From the NCBI GenBank assembly GCA_900549995.1, contig URQQ01000081.1, positions 1 through 18,887 of the forward strand: a stretch of 18,887 nucleotides of DNA, in the 5' to 3' direction. How positions within the stretch are numbered: the stretch's first letter is position 1; each line of letters starts with the position of its first letter. The notes under the pieces are model-generated. The model searched no databases and had not been told where the DNA came from. It saw nothing but the letters and a program-made list of their open reading frames with translations. This stretch comes from an uncultured Lachnospiraceae bacterium (GTDB lineage Bacteria > Bacillota > Clostridia > Lachnospirales > Lachnospiraceae). The position numbers and the translations under genes were made by a program. Of this stretch, positions 7,594 to 14,715 are shown piece after piece.

Positions 7594-8622
7594 TTGAACT
7601 TGAAGAACTATGAAGAATACGCGGTACAAGAACTGAATCTGCTGACTCAGATTCCAAGCCCTGCCGGATATACGAAACAGGTGTCTGCTTATACCGCCGA
7701 TAAATTAAAACAATGGGGAGCCGATGTTTCTCTGGGCAATAAGGGCACTGTATTCGCAGATCTCGGAGGCAAAGGAGACCATCTGGTTCTCGCAGCGCAT
7801 CTTGATACGCTGGGTGCCATGGTCCGTTCCATCAAGGACAACGGCAGACTCCGCCCTACCACAGTGGGCGGACACTGCTGGGATACCGCAGATGGGGAAA
7901 ACTGCCAGATTTTCACAAGAGATGGGAAAGTCTATACCGGGGTTGTCCTGAACAACGAACCCTCCCGTCATGTGGCAGATGAACCGCTGGAAAAAATCGA
8001 GAAAAACATGGAAATACTGCTGGATGAAAATGTCGAAAAAAAAGAAGACACTCTTGCATTGGGAATTGCCCCCGGAGACTTTATAAGCATGGATCCCAGA
8101 ACTGTCATTACCAAAAGCGGATATATCAAAAGCCGTTTTCTGGATGATAAGCTGTCTTCAGCGATCCTGATTGCACTGGCCAGATACGTTCATGAAAATC
8201 ATGTGAATCTCAACTATCATCTGACCCTGATGTTTACGGTCTATGAAGAGGTGGGCCACGGCGGCTGCCACATTCCCCCGGATACAAAAGAGATGATCTC
8301 TGTAGACATGGGGTGCGTAGGAGCAGACCTGGGCTGTAAAGAAACGATGGTCTCTATCTGCGCAAAAGATTCAGGAGGACCCTACGACTACGATGTCACC
8401 AGCCGGCTGATTGCCCTGGCGAAAAGCCACAATCTCGACTACGCTGTGGATGTCTATCCCCATTATGGTTCCGATGTCGAGGCTGCCCTGAAAAGCGGAT
8501 ATGACATCCGCCATGGTCTTGTAGGCCCTGGTGTCTACGCTTCCCACACCTATGAACGTTCCCATATACGGGGTGTGAAAAATACGTTGGAGCTGTTAGC
8601 CGCATACATCCAGGAATCATAG
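7594..8622 (+). CDS. M42-family metallo-aminopeptidase (TTG start)
   Basis: Predicted cytosolic aminopeptidase of the M42 (glutamyl aminopeptidase/TET) family, 342 residues. Members form dodecameric shells that trim N-terminal residues from short peptides. Metal and catalytic positions are visible: H69 and D71 in AAHLDT, the bridging aspartate in FLDDKLSS (D184/D185), the catalytic glutamate pair E218-E219 in YEEVG, D238 in SVDMG, and H318 in SHTYERSH. Translation should start at TTG 7594, with GGAG (7581-7584) 9 bases upstream and no better ATG nearby; the weak start may lower expression. There is no signal peptide. It is the last gene of the operon, 30 bases before a strong terminator. With the M14 enzyme it would digest imported peptides from both ends. 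Confidence 0.92.
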   Translation: MNLKNYEEYAVQELNLLTQIPSPAGYTKQVSAYTADKLKQWGADVSLGNKGTVFADLGGKGDHLVLAAHLDTLGAMVRSIKDNGRLRPTTVGGHCWDTADGENCQIFTRDGKVYTGVVLNNEPSRHVADEPLEKIEKNMEILLDENVEKKEDTLALGIAPGDFISMDPRTVITKSGYIKSRFLDDKLSSAILIALARYVHENHVNLNYHLTLMFTVYEEVGHGGCHIPPDTKEMISVDMGCVGADLGCKETMVSICAKDSGGPYDYDVTSRLIALAKSHNLDYAVDVYPHYGSDVEAALKSGYDIRHGLVGPGVYASHTYERSHIRGVKNTLELLAAYIQES

Positions 8623-8635
8623 GAATAGTTTTTAG

Positions 8636-8665
8636 CTGCCCGGAAGTACCGGGCAGTATTTTTTT
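8636..8665 (+). terminator. Rho-independent terminator of the peptide operon
   Basis: CTGCCCGG (8636-8643) pairs perfectly with CCGGGCAG (8649-8656) around an AAGTA loop and is followed by TATTTTTTT. On the other strand the hairpin has no T-run, so it is directional. Its T-run overlaps the TAA stop of the convergent asnB gene (8664-8666). Confidence 0.93.
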
Positions 8666-10514
8666 ACAGTATTTCAATCTTATATTTTTCCAGCCAGTAA
8701 TTCACCTGCAGCATGAATGCCAGCATCTGCGGCCCCGCCATCAGCTGTCCATCCCATGGCCTGCCGTAATCTGACGGGCTTTCCAGGAAACGATTTACTT
8801 TCTTTGTATCCAAAAGCTGCCGTATCGGAGCATTTGGCTCGCACAGCACCTCTTTTAATTTTCGTCCAAGCATCTGTTCATATTCGGGATGATAAGTTTT
8901 TGGGTACGGGCTCTTTTTTCTCCACAAAACTTCTGCCGGAAGATTCCCCACACCTGCCGCGCGAAGCAGGCCTTTCACAATTCCATCCGGGCACTTCATC
9001 TTCCACGGCACATTAAAGACATATTCCACAATCCGGTAATCTGCCAGCGGAACTCTTGCCTCCAGCCCGGAATACATGCTTGTGCGGTCCATGCGGTCAA
9101 GCAGTGTCACCATAAACCAGCGGAGATTCAGATACGCGATTTCCCTTCTCCTCTTTTCTTCCGGACTCTCTCCTGTAATAACCGGTGTCTCAGAAATTGT
9201 CTTTGCATATGCTGCATGAGCATATTCCTCCATCTGAAGTTCCCCGATGACATCATCACTGAGCAGTGCTTTTCTGGGCTCCATGCTCATCGACCATGGA
9301 AAACTGTCTGCCTCGAAGGCTTCTCTTTTGTGAAACCATGGATAGCCTCCAAAAATTTCATCCGCACATTCGCCTGTCAGCGTCACTTTATTGTATCCTA
9401 CTACTTCCGAACAGAAATACAGCAGCGAGGACTCCACATCTGCCATACACGGAAGGTCTCTGGCATCCACTGCCTTGAACAGATATTCGTAAAGTTCTAT
9501 ATTATCACATTCCAGATAATGATGGTTTGTTCCCGCATACTCTACCATCCGGTCGACCCACGGACGGTCTTCGCTTGGCTGGAAGGAATTTGATTTAAAA
9601 TACTTTTTATTTCCCTCAAAATCAAAGGAAAACGTATTCAGCTCTTTCCCCTGCTTTCGAAGCTCCTTCGCACAGATTGCAGTGACAAGGCTGCTGTCGA
9701 CCCCTCCGGATAAAAATGTACTGATTGGGATATCCGACAGCATCTGCTTTTTTACCGAGTCCTCCACAAGCCATGCAGTCTTCTCAACTGTCTCCGCATA
9801 AGAATCTTCATGCGGCCGGCTCTGAAGCTTCCAGTAAAAACTTTCCGCCCATGTGTTCTTTGCAAAATGAATCATCTGCCCCGGCAAAACTTCCATTACA
9901 TCTTTAAATACTCCTCTGCCGTAAGATTTCGCAGGTCCCAGCGCAAAAATCTCACATAAACCGCTTCGGTCGATCTGCGGTTTTATACCAGGATACTCAA
10001 ATAATCCTTTGATCTCCGAGGAAAACACAAGTGTCCGTCCTGCCATCGTATAAAATAAAGGTTTTACTCCAAGCCGGTCCCTGAAAAGATACAAGCTTTC
10101 CTTTCCTGAATCCCAGATTGCCATGGTAAAGATTCCATTGAGTTTCTTCACATAATCTGGTCCATGATACATGTATCCCGTAAGAACTACTTCTGTATCA
10201 CTTGTCGTCTCGAATCTGGCACCTTCTTCTCTGAGTTCTTCCTTTAATTCCTTCATATTGTATATCTCTCCGTTAAATACAATACTGCATTCTCTTTCCT
10301 GCTCTTTTCGTATCATCGGCTGATGTCCGGTCACCAGATCAATAATAGAAAGTCTCACATGTGCCAGACCGCAGCCTTTGTTCACATAGATTCCTTCATC
10401 ATCCGGCCCTCTTCTTTTCTGCACACGGTTCATGTCTTCCAGAATGCGGTTCCATTTCACACTTTCACTCTCATAATTCATCTCAGGATTACAAAATCCA
10501 GCAATTCCACACAT
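8664..10514 (-). CDS. asnB: Glutamine-hydrolysing asparagine synthetase
   Basis: Makes asparagine from aspartate, ATP and glutamine; 616 residues, close to the long Bacillus-type enzymes such as AsnO. The N-terminal class II amidotransferase domain starts MCGIAGF with Cys2 as nucleophile, and has RRGPDDEG (34-41) and FNGEIYN (80-86). The C-terminal synthetase domain has the ATP-pyrophosphatase loop SGGVDSS (269-275), then TGECADEIFGGYPWF and DRMDRTSMYSGLEARVPLAD. The start codon has AAAGGTGG about 7 bases upstream. It lies 32 bases after dpaB on the same strand with no terminator between, so it is probably read from the dpaA promoter in the sporulating mother cell. A separate promoter cannot be excluded. 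The gene symbol states the family; the sporulation role is inference. Confidence 0.95.
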   Translation of the reverse strand: MCGIAGFCNPEMNYESESVKWNRILEDMNRVQKRRGPDDEGIYVNKGCGLAHVRLSIIDLVTGHQPMIRKEQERECSIVFNGEIYNMKELKEELREEGARFETTSDTEVVLTGYMYHGPDYVKKLNGIFTMAIWDSGKESLYLFRDRLGVKPLFYTMAGRTLVFSSEIKGLFEYPGIKPQIDRSGLCEIFALGPAKSYGRGVFKDVMEVLPGQMIHFAKNTWAESFYWKLQSRPHEDSYAETVEKTAWLVEDSVKKQMLSDIPISTFLSGGVDSSLVTAICAKELRKQGKELNTFSFDFEGNKKYFKSNSFQPSEDRPWVDRMVEYAGTNHHYLECDNIELYEYLFKAVDARDLPCMADVESSLLYFCSEVVGYNKVTLTGECADEIFGGYPWFHKREAFEADSFPWSMSMEPRKALLSDDVIGELQMEEYAHAAYAKTISETPVITGESPEEKRRREIAYLNLRWFMVTLLDRMDRTSMYSGLEARVPLADYRIVEYVFNVPWKMKCPDGIVKGLLRAAGVGNLPAEVLWRKKSPYPKTYHPEYEQMLGRKLKEVLCEPNAPIRQLLDTKKVNRFLESPSDYGRPWDGQLMAGPQMLAFMLQVNYWLEKYKIEIL

Positions 10515-10546
10515 TGATTTACCACCTTTCTTTCTAAAGACTCCGT

Positions 10547-11125
10547 CTACTTTATAATCGGCTGATATTGTCTTCCTTCCAGCGCTGCTTCAATTGCCGG
10601 AATCAGTAATTCCGTATGGGCAATCATAGAATTAGGTTTTTTTTCCGGATTATCCTGGCCAAATGGAACGAAATAAATATGTTTCGCGTTCAAGAGCAGC
10701 CCAATATTTTTCATATTCATTCCCAACGCATCATTTGTAGAGACAGAGACAAGCAGCGGTTTTTCATTGCGAAGATGTGCCTTTGCCGCCATCAGCACCG
10801 GAGTATCTGTGATTCCGTTTGCCAGCTTTGCAATGGTATTGCCGGTACACGGAAGAATCACCAGAATATCCAGGAGGCTTTTCGGCCCGATAGGCTCTGC
10901 CTGGTCGATAGTAAGCATCGGCTTTGTCCCTGTGATCCTGTAAGCTGCCTCCACGAAATCCTCTGCATTGCCAAATCTGCTGTCAATACTCTGTGATGCG
11001 TCTGAAAATATAGGCTGAACCTGTGCTCCCCCGGCAACAAGTTTCTCTAGTTCGTCAAATACTTTTGCGTATGTGCAAAATGACCCTGTAAAAGCTACTC
11101 CGATTTTTTTTCCTTCTAAAGACAT
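10547..11125 (-). CDS. dpaB: Dipicolinate synthase subunit B
   Basis: Flavoprotein-like subunit of dipicolinate synthase (SpoVFB), which with DpaA converts a lysine-pathway intermediate into dipicolinic acid, the spore-core calcium chelator. About 192 residues, near the family's usual 200. I start it at ATG 11125 because AAAGGAG, overlapping the end of dpaA, lies about 9 bases upstream. An in-frame ATG at 11146 is inside dpaA and has no such site. Visible features are GKKIGVAFTGSFCTY at the N-terminus, FGNAEDFVE, DILVILPCTGNTIAKLANGI, and LVSVSTNDALGMNMKNIGLL near the C-terminus. Only one base separates its start from the dpaA stop, so translation is coupled. The enzyme acts in the mother cell. 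Confidence 0.94.
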   Translation of the reverse strand: MSLEGKKIGVAFTGSFCTYAKVFDELEKLVAGGAQVQPIFSDASQSIDSRFGNAEDFVEAAYRITGTKPMLTIDQAEPIGPKSLLDILVILPCTGNTIAKLANGITDTPVLMAAKAHLRNEKPLLVSVSTNDALGMNMKNIGLLLNAKHIYFVPFGQDNPEKKPNSMIAHTELLIPAIEAALEGRQYQPIIK

Positions 11126-11126
11126 C

Positions 11127-12011
11127 TCACTTCTCTCCTTTTTCATAAATCCTTTCAGTTACCATTCGTGCCATCGCCTGCGCTGATGCCCCCGGCGCAT
11201 ATTTCCCCGGAAGACCAGAACACAAAGAGGCATGGATCCCCATTTCACCAGCCGCTTTAAAATCAACCCCATACGGCGCGGATGCGATATCGATAATACA
11301 CACTTTTTCGTTTACCAGCTTTAGTTTTTCACTGTCCAGCACCATCTCTGGCACTGTATTAAATATAAACTGGTATTTCCCCAGCTCTTCTTCCAAATGC
11401 TCAAAATCACAGACGCGGTCAACCGTTACGGCCGCCTCCTGACGTACTTCTTTTCTTCTGGCGCAGACTGTCACGTGGCAGAAAAGCCCTTTCAGATATG
11501 CCGCCAGTGTTTTCCCGCATTTCCCATACCCAAGAACCAGACACCGGCTTTTATTCAGATTCAGAGGACTTCTCATAATTGCCTCCGCCACAGCACCCTC
11601 TGCTGTTGCAATACTGTTGTACACAGCAAGGCATTCATCCTCCATAAAATCATGGCAACGGATTCCTTTCCTCTCAGCCATCTTCTTTACTTCTGCCGGG
11701 ATACACCCTGCAAAAAGTATCTGATTCTCATGCATTTCATCCAAAATGTCCATAAGCAATATTTTTGTTTCTTCTCTTTCGCAATAGAGTTCTTTTTGAT
11801 TCTTTGTCACCGGAATTGGAAGAATCACAGCATCTGATGCTTTCGCCACACTCTCTAGGGATTGTGCATTCAGCAATCTTTCAGTTTCTTTATATTCTCC
11901 GCACAATCCGCAGGTGCACACATGATACCCCATTTCCTTTAAAACTTCTGCAGTATAGACCATCCGCATATCACCGCCCATCACTGCAAAATCATACTTT
12001 TTATTACACAT
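11127..12011 (-). CDS. dpaA: Dipicolinate synthase subunit A
   Basis: Dehydrogenase-like subunit of dipicolinate synthase (SpoVFA), 294 residues, the expected length. The N-terminal domain begins YDFAVMGGDMRMVYTAEVL, matching the family's GGD-R signature. The second domain has a Rossmann nucleotide site, CLVLGYGKCGKTLA, with GxGxxG at 161-166. Other family-like stretches are IPVTKNQ, YNSIATAEGAVAEAI and IIDIASAPYGVDF. An AAGGAG ribosome site lies 7 bases upstream of ATG 12011. A sigma-K-type promoter sits just ahead of it, consistent with late mother-cell expression as known for spoVF in Bacillus subtilis. Unlike that operon, no aspartokinase or dapA genes follow; asnB does. Its presence implies a genuine spore former. 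Confidence 0.95.
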   Translation of the reverse strand: MCNKKYDFAVMGGDMRMVYTAEVLKEMGYHVCTCGLCGEYKETERLLNAQSLESVAKASDAVILPIPVTKNQKELYCEREETKILLMDILDEMHENQILFAGCIPAEVKKMAERKGIRCHDFMEDECLAVYNSIATAEGAVAEAIMRSPLNLNKSRCLVLGYGKCGKTLAAYLKGLFCHVTVCARRKEVRQEAAVTVDRVCDFEHLEEELGKYQFIFNTVPEMVLDSEKLKLVNEKVCIIDIASAPYGVDFKAAGEMGIHASLCSGLPGKYAPGASAQAMARMVTERIYEKGEK

Positions 12012-12040
12012 TGCCTCACTCCTTGATGCCGAACTCTTAT

Positions 12041-12069
12041 TACTATATGTAAAAACCGGCCAAATGGTG
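12041..12069 (-). promoter_or_regulatory. Putative sigma-K promoter of dpaA-dpaB-asnB
   Basis: On the - strand, CATATAGTA (12049-12041) fits the sigma-K -10 consensus CATAnnnTA exactly. AC at 12068-12067, within CACC, lies 17 bases upstream, as in AC-N17-CATAnnnTA. Transcription would start near 12033, about 20 bases before the ribosome site and start of dpaA. The -35 lies inside the terminator hairpin of the upstream gene. Sigma-E shares the -10, but I see no sigma-E -35. Confidence 0.7.
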
Positions 12070-12091
12070 TGATACCATCTGACCGGCCGGT
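12051..12091 (-). terminator. Rho-independent terminator of the M20 peptidase gene
   Basis: Read on the - strand, ACCGGCC and GGCCGGT (12091-12085 with 12061-12055) form a 7-bp GC-rich stem. An inner ATGGT/ACCAT stem (12078-12074 with 12068-12064) lies within, and TTTTTA follows. It starts 20 bases after the amidohydrolase stop. Reading through it would run into dpaA, so it separates the two units. Confidence 0.88.
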
Positions 12092-12110
12092 GAACGTATA
12101 CTTTCTATAT

Positions 12111-13292
12111 TTATTTTGATTCCTTCTGTGATGCAAGCCATTCAAAAGCTGCATTGGCATAAACTGCCGCCCCGAGAGGAAGGCATTCTTCATTAAAGCA
12201 GACTCCCGGATTATGCTGTCCTTTCCATTTTGACTGATCCTCCGTGCCCGCCCCGATACAAAAGTAGCTTGCAGGTATCTTTTCTGTGAAGAACGCAAAA
12301 TCTTCCGATCCCATCACATGATAAAGCGGAAGTACCTTCACAGTATCATCCAGTTTGTGGATGCTTTCAATCATCTGCTGATTGAGATTCTCGTCACATA
12401 CAACCGGCGGCACATCACTTAGAACTTCTATCTCCGCTTTTGTCCTGTAAGTCTGTGCAACCTGATTTACAACCTCATGGATCCTTCTCACCAGCTGTTC
12501 CTTAATCTCTGGCTTAAATGCCCGAAGTGTCCCTTCCATCACTGCTGTTTTGGGAATAATATTGGCCGCGCTTCCGGCTTGGAAGCATCCGATCGTCAGA
12601 CACGCTTCTTCCGTCGAGGATATTTCTCTTGCGATCAGCTCCTGCAGTGCCAGATGAATATGTACCCCTGTATTGATCGGATCCACCCCCAGATGAGGCG
12701 TTGATCCATGCGCCCCTACTCCGGTCAGTGTGATTCTGAATCCGTAGACTGCCGCCATCGGATAGGAACCATAGATGATCAGATTTTTCCTCATGGTGGA
12801 TGCTACATGCATCGCAAATGCAGCATCTACTGAAGGATTTTCCAGAACCCCTTCATCGATTGCGGCTTTGGCTCCCGCAAAAATCTCCTCTCCTGACTGA
12901 AATAATAATTTCACCTTCCCGTCAAGCTCTTTTTCATGCTTCTTTAAAAGTTTCGCCGCCCCCAGCAATATTGACGTGTGCAGATCATGTCCACAGGAAT
13001 GCATACAGCCGTTTTCTGCCGAGAACTCCTCCCCTGATTCTTCTTTCATCGGCAATCCGTCCATATCACTCCGAAGCAAAAAGCAATGGTCCCCACTTCC
13101 AATAACTGCCGTAATACAGGAACAATCCTTGTGCACTTCACATTCAATTCCCATCTCATGAAGTCTTTCTACCACATAACTGACCGTCTCCGGCAATTCC
13201 AGTCCGATTTCCGGAATCTGATGCAGTGCCCTGCGCCACGTACTTAATTCCTCCTGCATTGTCTTTGCTTCCTGCAAAAGTTGTCGATCCAT
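12111..13292 (-). CDS. M20-family (M20D) N-acyl-amino acid amidohydrolase/carboxypeptidase
   Basis: Cytosolic metallo-amidohydrolase, 393 residues, that would remove an acyl or aminoacyl group from an N-substituted amino acid. Family features are RRALHQIPEIGLELPET (20-36), the metal-binding SCGHDLHTS with C100 and H102, SGEE (E135/E136), MHVAS (H162), GAHGSTPHLGVDPI in the dimerisation domain, and GSEDFAFF plus GQHNPGVCFNEE near the C-terminus. I start at ATG 13292 because AGGGAG (13301-13306) is 8 bases upstream; the in-frame ATGs at 13334 and 13322 lack ribosome sites. It is divergent from a LysR regulator, which probably controls it. Indole-acetyl-amino acid hydrolases, hippuricases and N-acetyl-diaminopimelate deacetylases are relatives, so the exact substrate is unknown. 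Confidence 0.9.
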   Translation of the reverse strand: MDRQLLQEAKTMQEELSTWRRALHQIPEIGLELPETVSYVVERLHEMGIECEVHKDCSCITAVIGSGDHCFLLRSDMDGLPMKEESGEEFSAENGCMHSCGHDLHTSILLGAAKLLKKHEKELDGKVKLLFQSGEEIFAGAKAAIDEGVLENPSVDAAFAMHVASTMRKNLIIYGSYPMAAVYGFRITLTGVGAHGSTPHLGVDPINTGVHIHLALQELIAREISSTEEACLTIGCFQAGSAANIIPKTAVMEGTLRAFKPEIKEQLVRRIHEVVNQVAQTYRTKAEIEVLSDVPPVVCDENLNQQMIESIHKLDDTVKVLPLYHVMGSEDFAFFTEKIPASYFCIGAGTEDQSKWKGQHNPGVCFNEECLPLGAAVYANAAFEWLASQKESK

Positions 13293-13360
13293 ACCAATAC
13301 CTCCCTGTAATATCATTTGCATTTTCTGTGACATTTTTATATAATGAAAATAATTAATCA

Positions 13361-13378
13361 GATTCTGGTTTACGAATC
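13361..13378. promoter_or_regulatory. Inverted repeat in the lysR/M20 intergenic region (possible operator)
   Basis: GATTC (13361-13365) and GAATC (13374-13378) flank an 8-base spacer, giving an 18-base dyad over the candidate -10 of the M20 gene. LysR-type regulators usually bind dyads between divergent genes. The spacing does not give a symmetrical T-N11-A box, so the assignment is weak. Confidence 0.3.
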
Positions 13379-13390
13379 CGATACTGACAA
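13362..13390 (-). promoter_or_regulatory. Candidate vegetative promoter of the M20 gene
   Basis: On the - strand, TTGTCA (13390-13385) and CAGAAT (13367-13362) are separated by 17 bases. The -35 matches consensus at 5 of 6 positions and the -10 at 4 of 6. The leader to the start codon would be about 60 bases. Other AT-rich -10 candidates are nearby, so this is tentative. Confidence 0.35.
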
Positions 13391-13480
13391 AATATCCTCC
13401 ACATACTTCATCGTCGTTTTGTATATTTTCCCTGTAAAAATCTTAACATGTATTGTAGATTTTCAGTTATCTCCAATTTT

Positions 13481-13508
13481 TTAACTCCTATATGTATTTT
13501 GTTATGTT
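13481..13508 (+). promoter_or_regulatory. Candidate promoter of the lysR-type gene
   Basis: TTAACT (13481-13486) and TATGTT (13503-13508) are 16 bases apart, roughly 30 bases ahead of the ATG at 13538. Both are imperfect matches in an AT-rich region, so this is only a plausible candidate. Confidence 0.25.
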
Positions 13509-13537
13509 AACTACATTACCAGAAAGTGAGAACCCGT

Positions 13538-14428
13538 ATGAATTTCAATCATTTAGAATACGCCGTAGCCATATCAAAATATGGTTCCATCAGCAAAGCA
13601 TCACAAAAACTTTTCATGTCGCAGCCATACTTAAGCGGAATGATCAAAGGTCTGGAAGAAGAACTTGGATACAAAATCTTCGACAGGAACACCAATGGAA
13701 TTACTTTGACAAGAGAAGGCGGGGAATTTATAAAAAGTGCCCAGCTGATCCTGCTGGAACTTAAGAAAATAAAAGAACTGAATATGGAAAACGAAGAAAA
13801 GCAGCTGAACATTTCCTGCTACTATGCAACAATCATTATGGATAAATTCCTGAAATTCCGCAACTCTTCTCCCTTAAAACTCTCAGATAAGATAAGAGAA
13901 ATGGGAAACAGAGAAGCCATGGAATCTGTATTGTCAGGTGAAAGTACGATGGGAATCATTTTTTATGCCTATGACAAGAGAGATAAATATCAGAAAATGG
14001 CAGAAGAACTCGGACTGCAGATCAGTGAGCTTTTCGAGCCGATGACCGTATATGCTGTCATGTCAGAAAATCATCCGCTGGCCAACTTGCCTGGTTTGAA
14101 TATAGATATGCTCGGACAATACCCTTACGTCTCCTTCGATGATGCCAGTTCCAAAAAGTATCTGACACTTTTGGGCATTGAAAATCATCCCCAGCTTCTG
14201 GAAGTCTCAGACCGGGGCAGCTTTTATGATGCCCTGATGAGCGGTGAGTACCTGTCCATCATGGCTTACCGTCACAAGCGGCAGAGGAGCGGCCTCGTAA
14301 TACTGCCTTTCCTGGATAAAAAGCTGCTGATGTATTCCAGCTATGTGACTGCAAAAAATTATAAGCTCACCCACAGAGAACGGGAATTTTTGATGTTCCT
14401 CCAAAATGACAGTGAAAATCAATCATGA
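13538..14428 (+). CDS. LysR-family transcriptional regulator
   Basis: DNA-binding regulator, 296 residues, the standard LysR size. The winged helix is at the N-terminus: MNFNHLEYAVAISKYGSISK, then SQPYLSGMIKGLEEELGYKI and FDRNTNGITLTREG. A linker helix (about 60-90) and a divergent type 2 periplasmic-binding-fold effector domain follow. I chose the ATG at 13538, which opens with the usual LysR sequence; a GTG at 13526 would add only four residues. The ribosome site (AAAGTGAG, 7 bases upstream) is modest. Its divergence from the M20 amidohydrolase suggests it controls that gene, with an effector related to the enzyme's substrate or product. A bidirectional terminator follows. Confidence 0.92.
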   Translation: MNFNHLEYAVAISKYGSISKASQKLFMSQPYLSGMIKGLEEELGYKIFDRNTNGITLTREGGEFIKSAQLILLELKKIKELNMENEEKQLNISCYYATIIMDKFLKFRNSSPLKLSDKIREMGNREAMESVLSGESTMGIIFYAYDKRDKYQKMAEELGLQISELFEPMTVYAVMSENHPLANLPGLNIDMLGQYPYVSFDDASSKKYLTLLGIENHPQLLEVSDRGSFYDALMSGEYLSIMAYRHKRQRSGLVILPFLDKKLLMYSSYVTAKNYKLTHREREFLMFLQNDSENQS

Positions 14429-14457
14429 ATCATGTGTTGTGCATTTCTGGCTTATAT

Positions 14458-14516
14458 AAAAAAAGCGATAATATAGACACATACCAAATGTGTTCATATT
14501 ATCGCTTCGCTTTTTT
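14458..14516. terminator. Bidirectional terminator between the lysR gene and tRNA-Trp
   Basis: AGCGATAATAT (14464-14474) pairs with ATATTATCGCT (14496-14506). An inner ACACAT/ATGTGT stem (14477-14482 with 14488-14493) closes an ACCAA loop. A T-run (14511-14516) follows on the + strand, and seven A's (14458-14464) give a T-run on the - strand. It can stop both lysR transcripts and the tRNA transcript. Confidence 0.9.
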
Positions 14517-14520
14517 GCAC

Positions 14521-14539
14521 CGTGTTAACTTTCGTGTTA
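14521..14539. repeat. Two direct CGTGTTA repeats next to tRNA-Trp
   Basis: CGTGTTA occurs at 14521-14527 and 14533-14539, a 12-base period, between the terminator and the tRNA 3' end. Short direct repeats beside a tRNA resemble arm-type integrase sites, but no tyrosine integrase gene is in the window. Confidence 0.5.
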
Positions 14540-14588
14540 TCTTTTACAGCAGATATGCAGATAACCCTCCATTTACAAGGCTTTTTAA

Positions 14589-14659
14589 CAGGGGATGAGA
14601 GAATCGAACTCCCGCTAAGAGTTTTGGAGACTCCTGTCATACCATTTGACCAATCCCCT
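14589..14659 (-). tRNA. trpT: tRNA-Trp (anticodon CCA)
   Basis: On the - strand this folds as a full cloverleaf of 71 bases. The acceptor is AGGGGAT/ATCCCCT, the D arm GTCA-AATGGTA-TGAC, and the anticodon arm GGAGT-CTCCAAA-ACTCT with anticodon CCA at loop positions 34-36. A 4-base variable loop and T arm GGGAG-TTCGATT-CTCTC follow, then discriminator G. The 3' CCA is not encoded (TTA follows), so it must be added by nucleotidyltransferase. It is a single tRNA gene with its own promoter and a terminator shared with lysR. Confidence 0.96.
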
Positions 14660-14677
14660 TCATCAGGTCACTAGATA

Positions 14678-14706
14678 TTTATACCATATCTCCAGAAAGA
14701 TGTCAA
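14678..14706 (-). promoter_or_regulatory. Promoter of tRNA-Trp
   Basis: On the - strand a perfect -35 TTGACA (14706-14701), a 17-base spacer and TATAAA (14683-14678) are present, with TGG ahead of the -10 as an extended element. The start would be near 14670, about 11 bases before the mature tRNA. It is the strongest vegetative promoter in the window. Confidence 0.88.
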
Positions 14707-14715
14707 TAAATTATT

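Noticed and set aside
8889..9593. 234-codon open frame on the + strand inside asnB
   Set aside because: It is antisense to a complete asparagine synthetase, has no ribosome site, and resembles no known protein.
13293..13334. Upstream ATGs extending the M20 amidohydrolase
   Set aside because: The added residues (MSQKMQMILQGGIG) are not family sequence, and the ribosome site lies inside them, ahead of ATG 13292.
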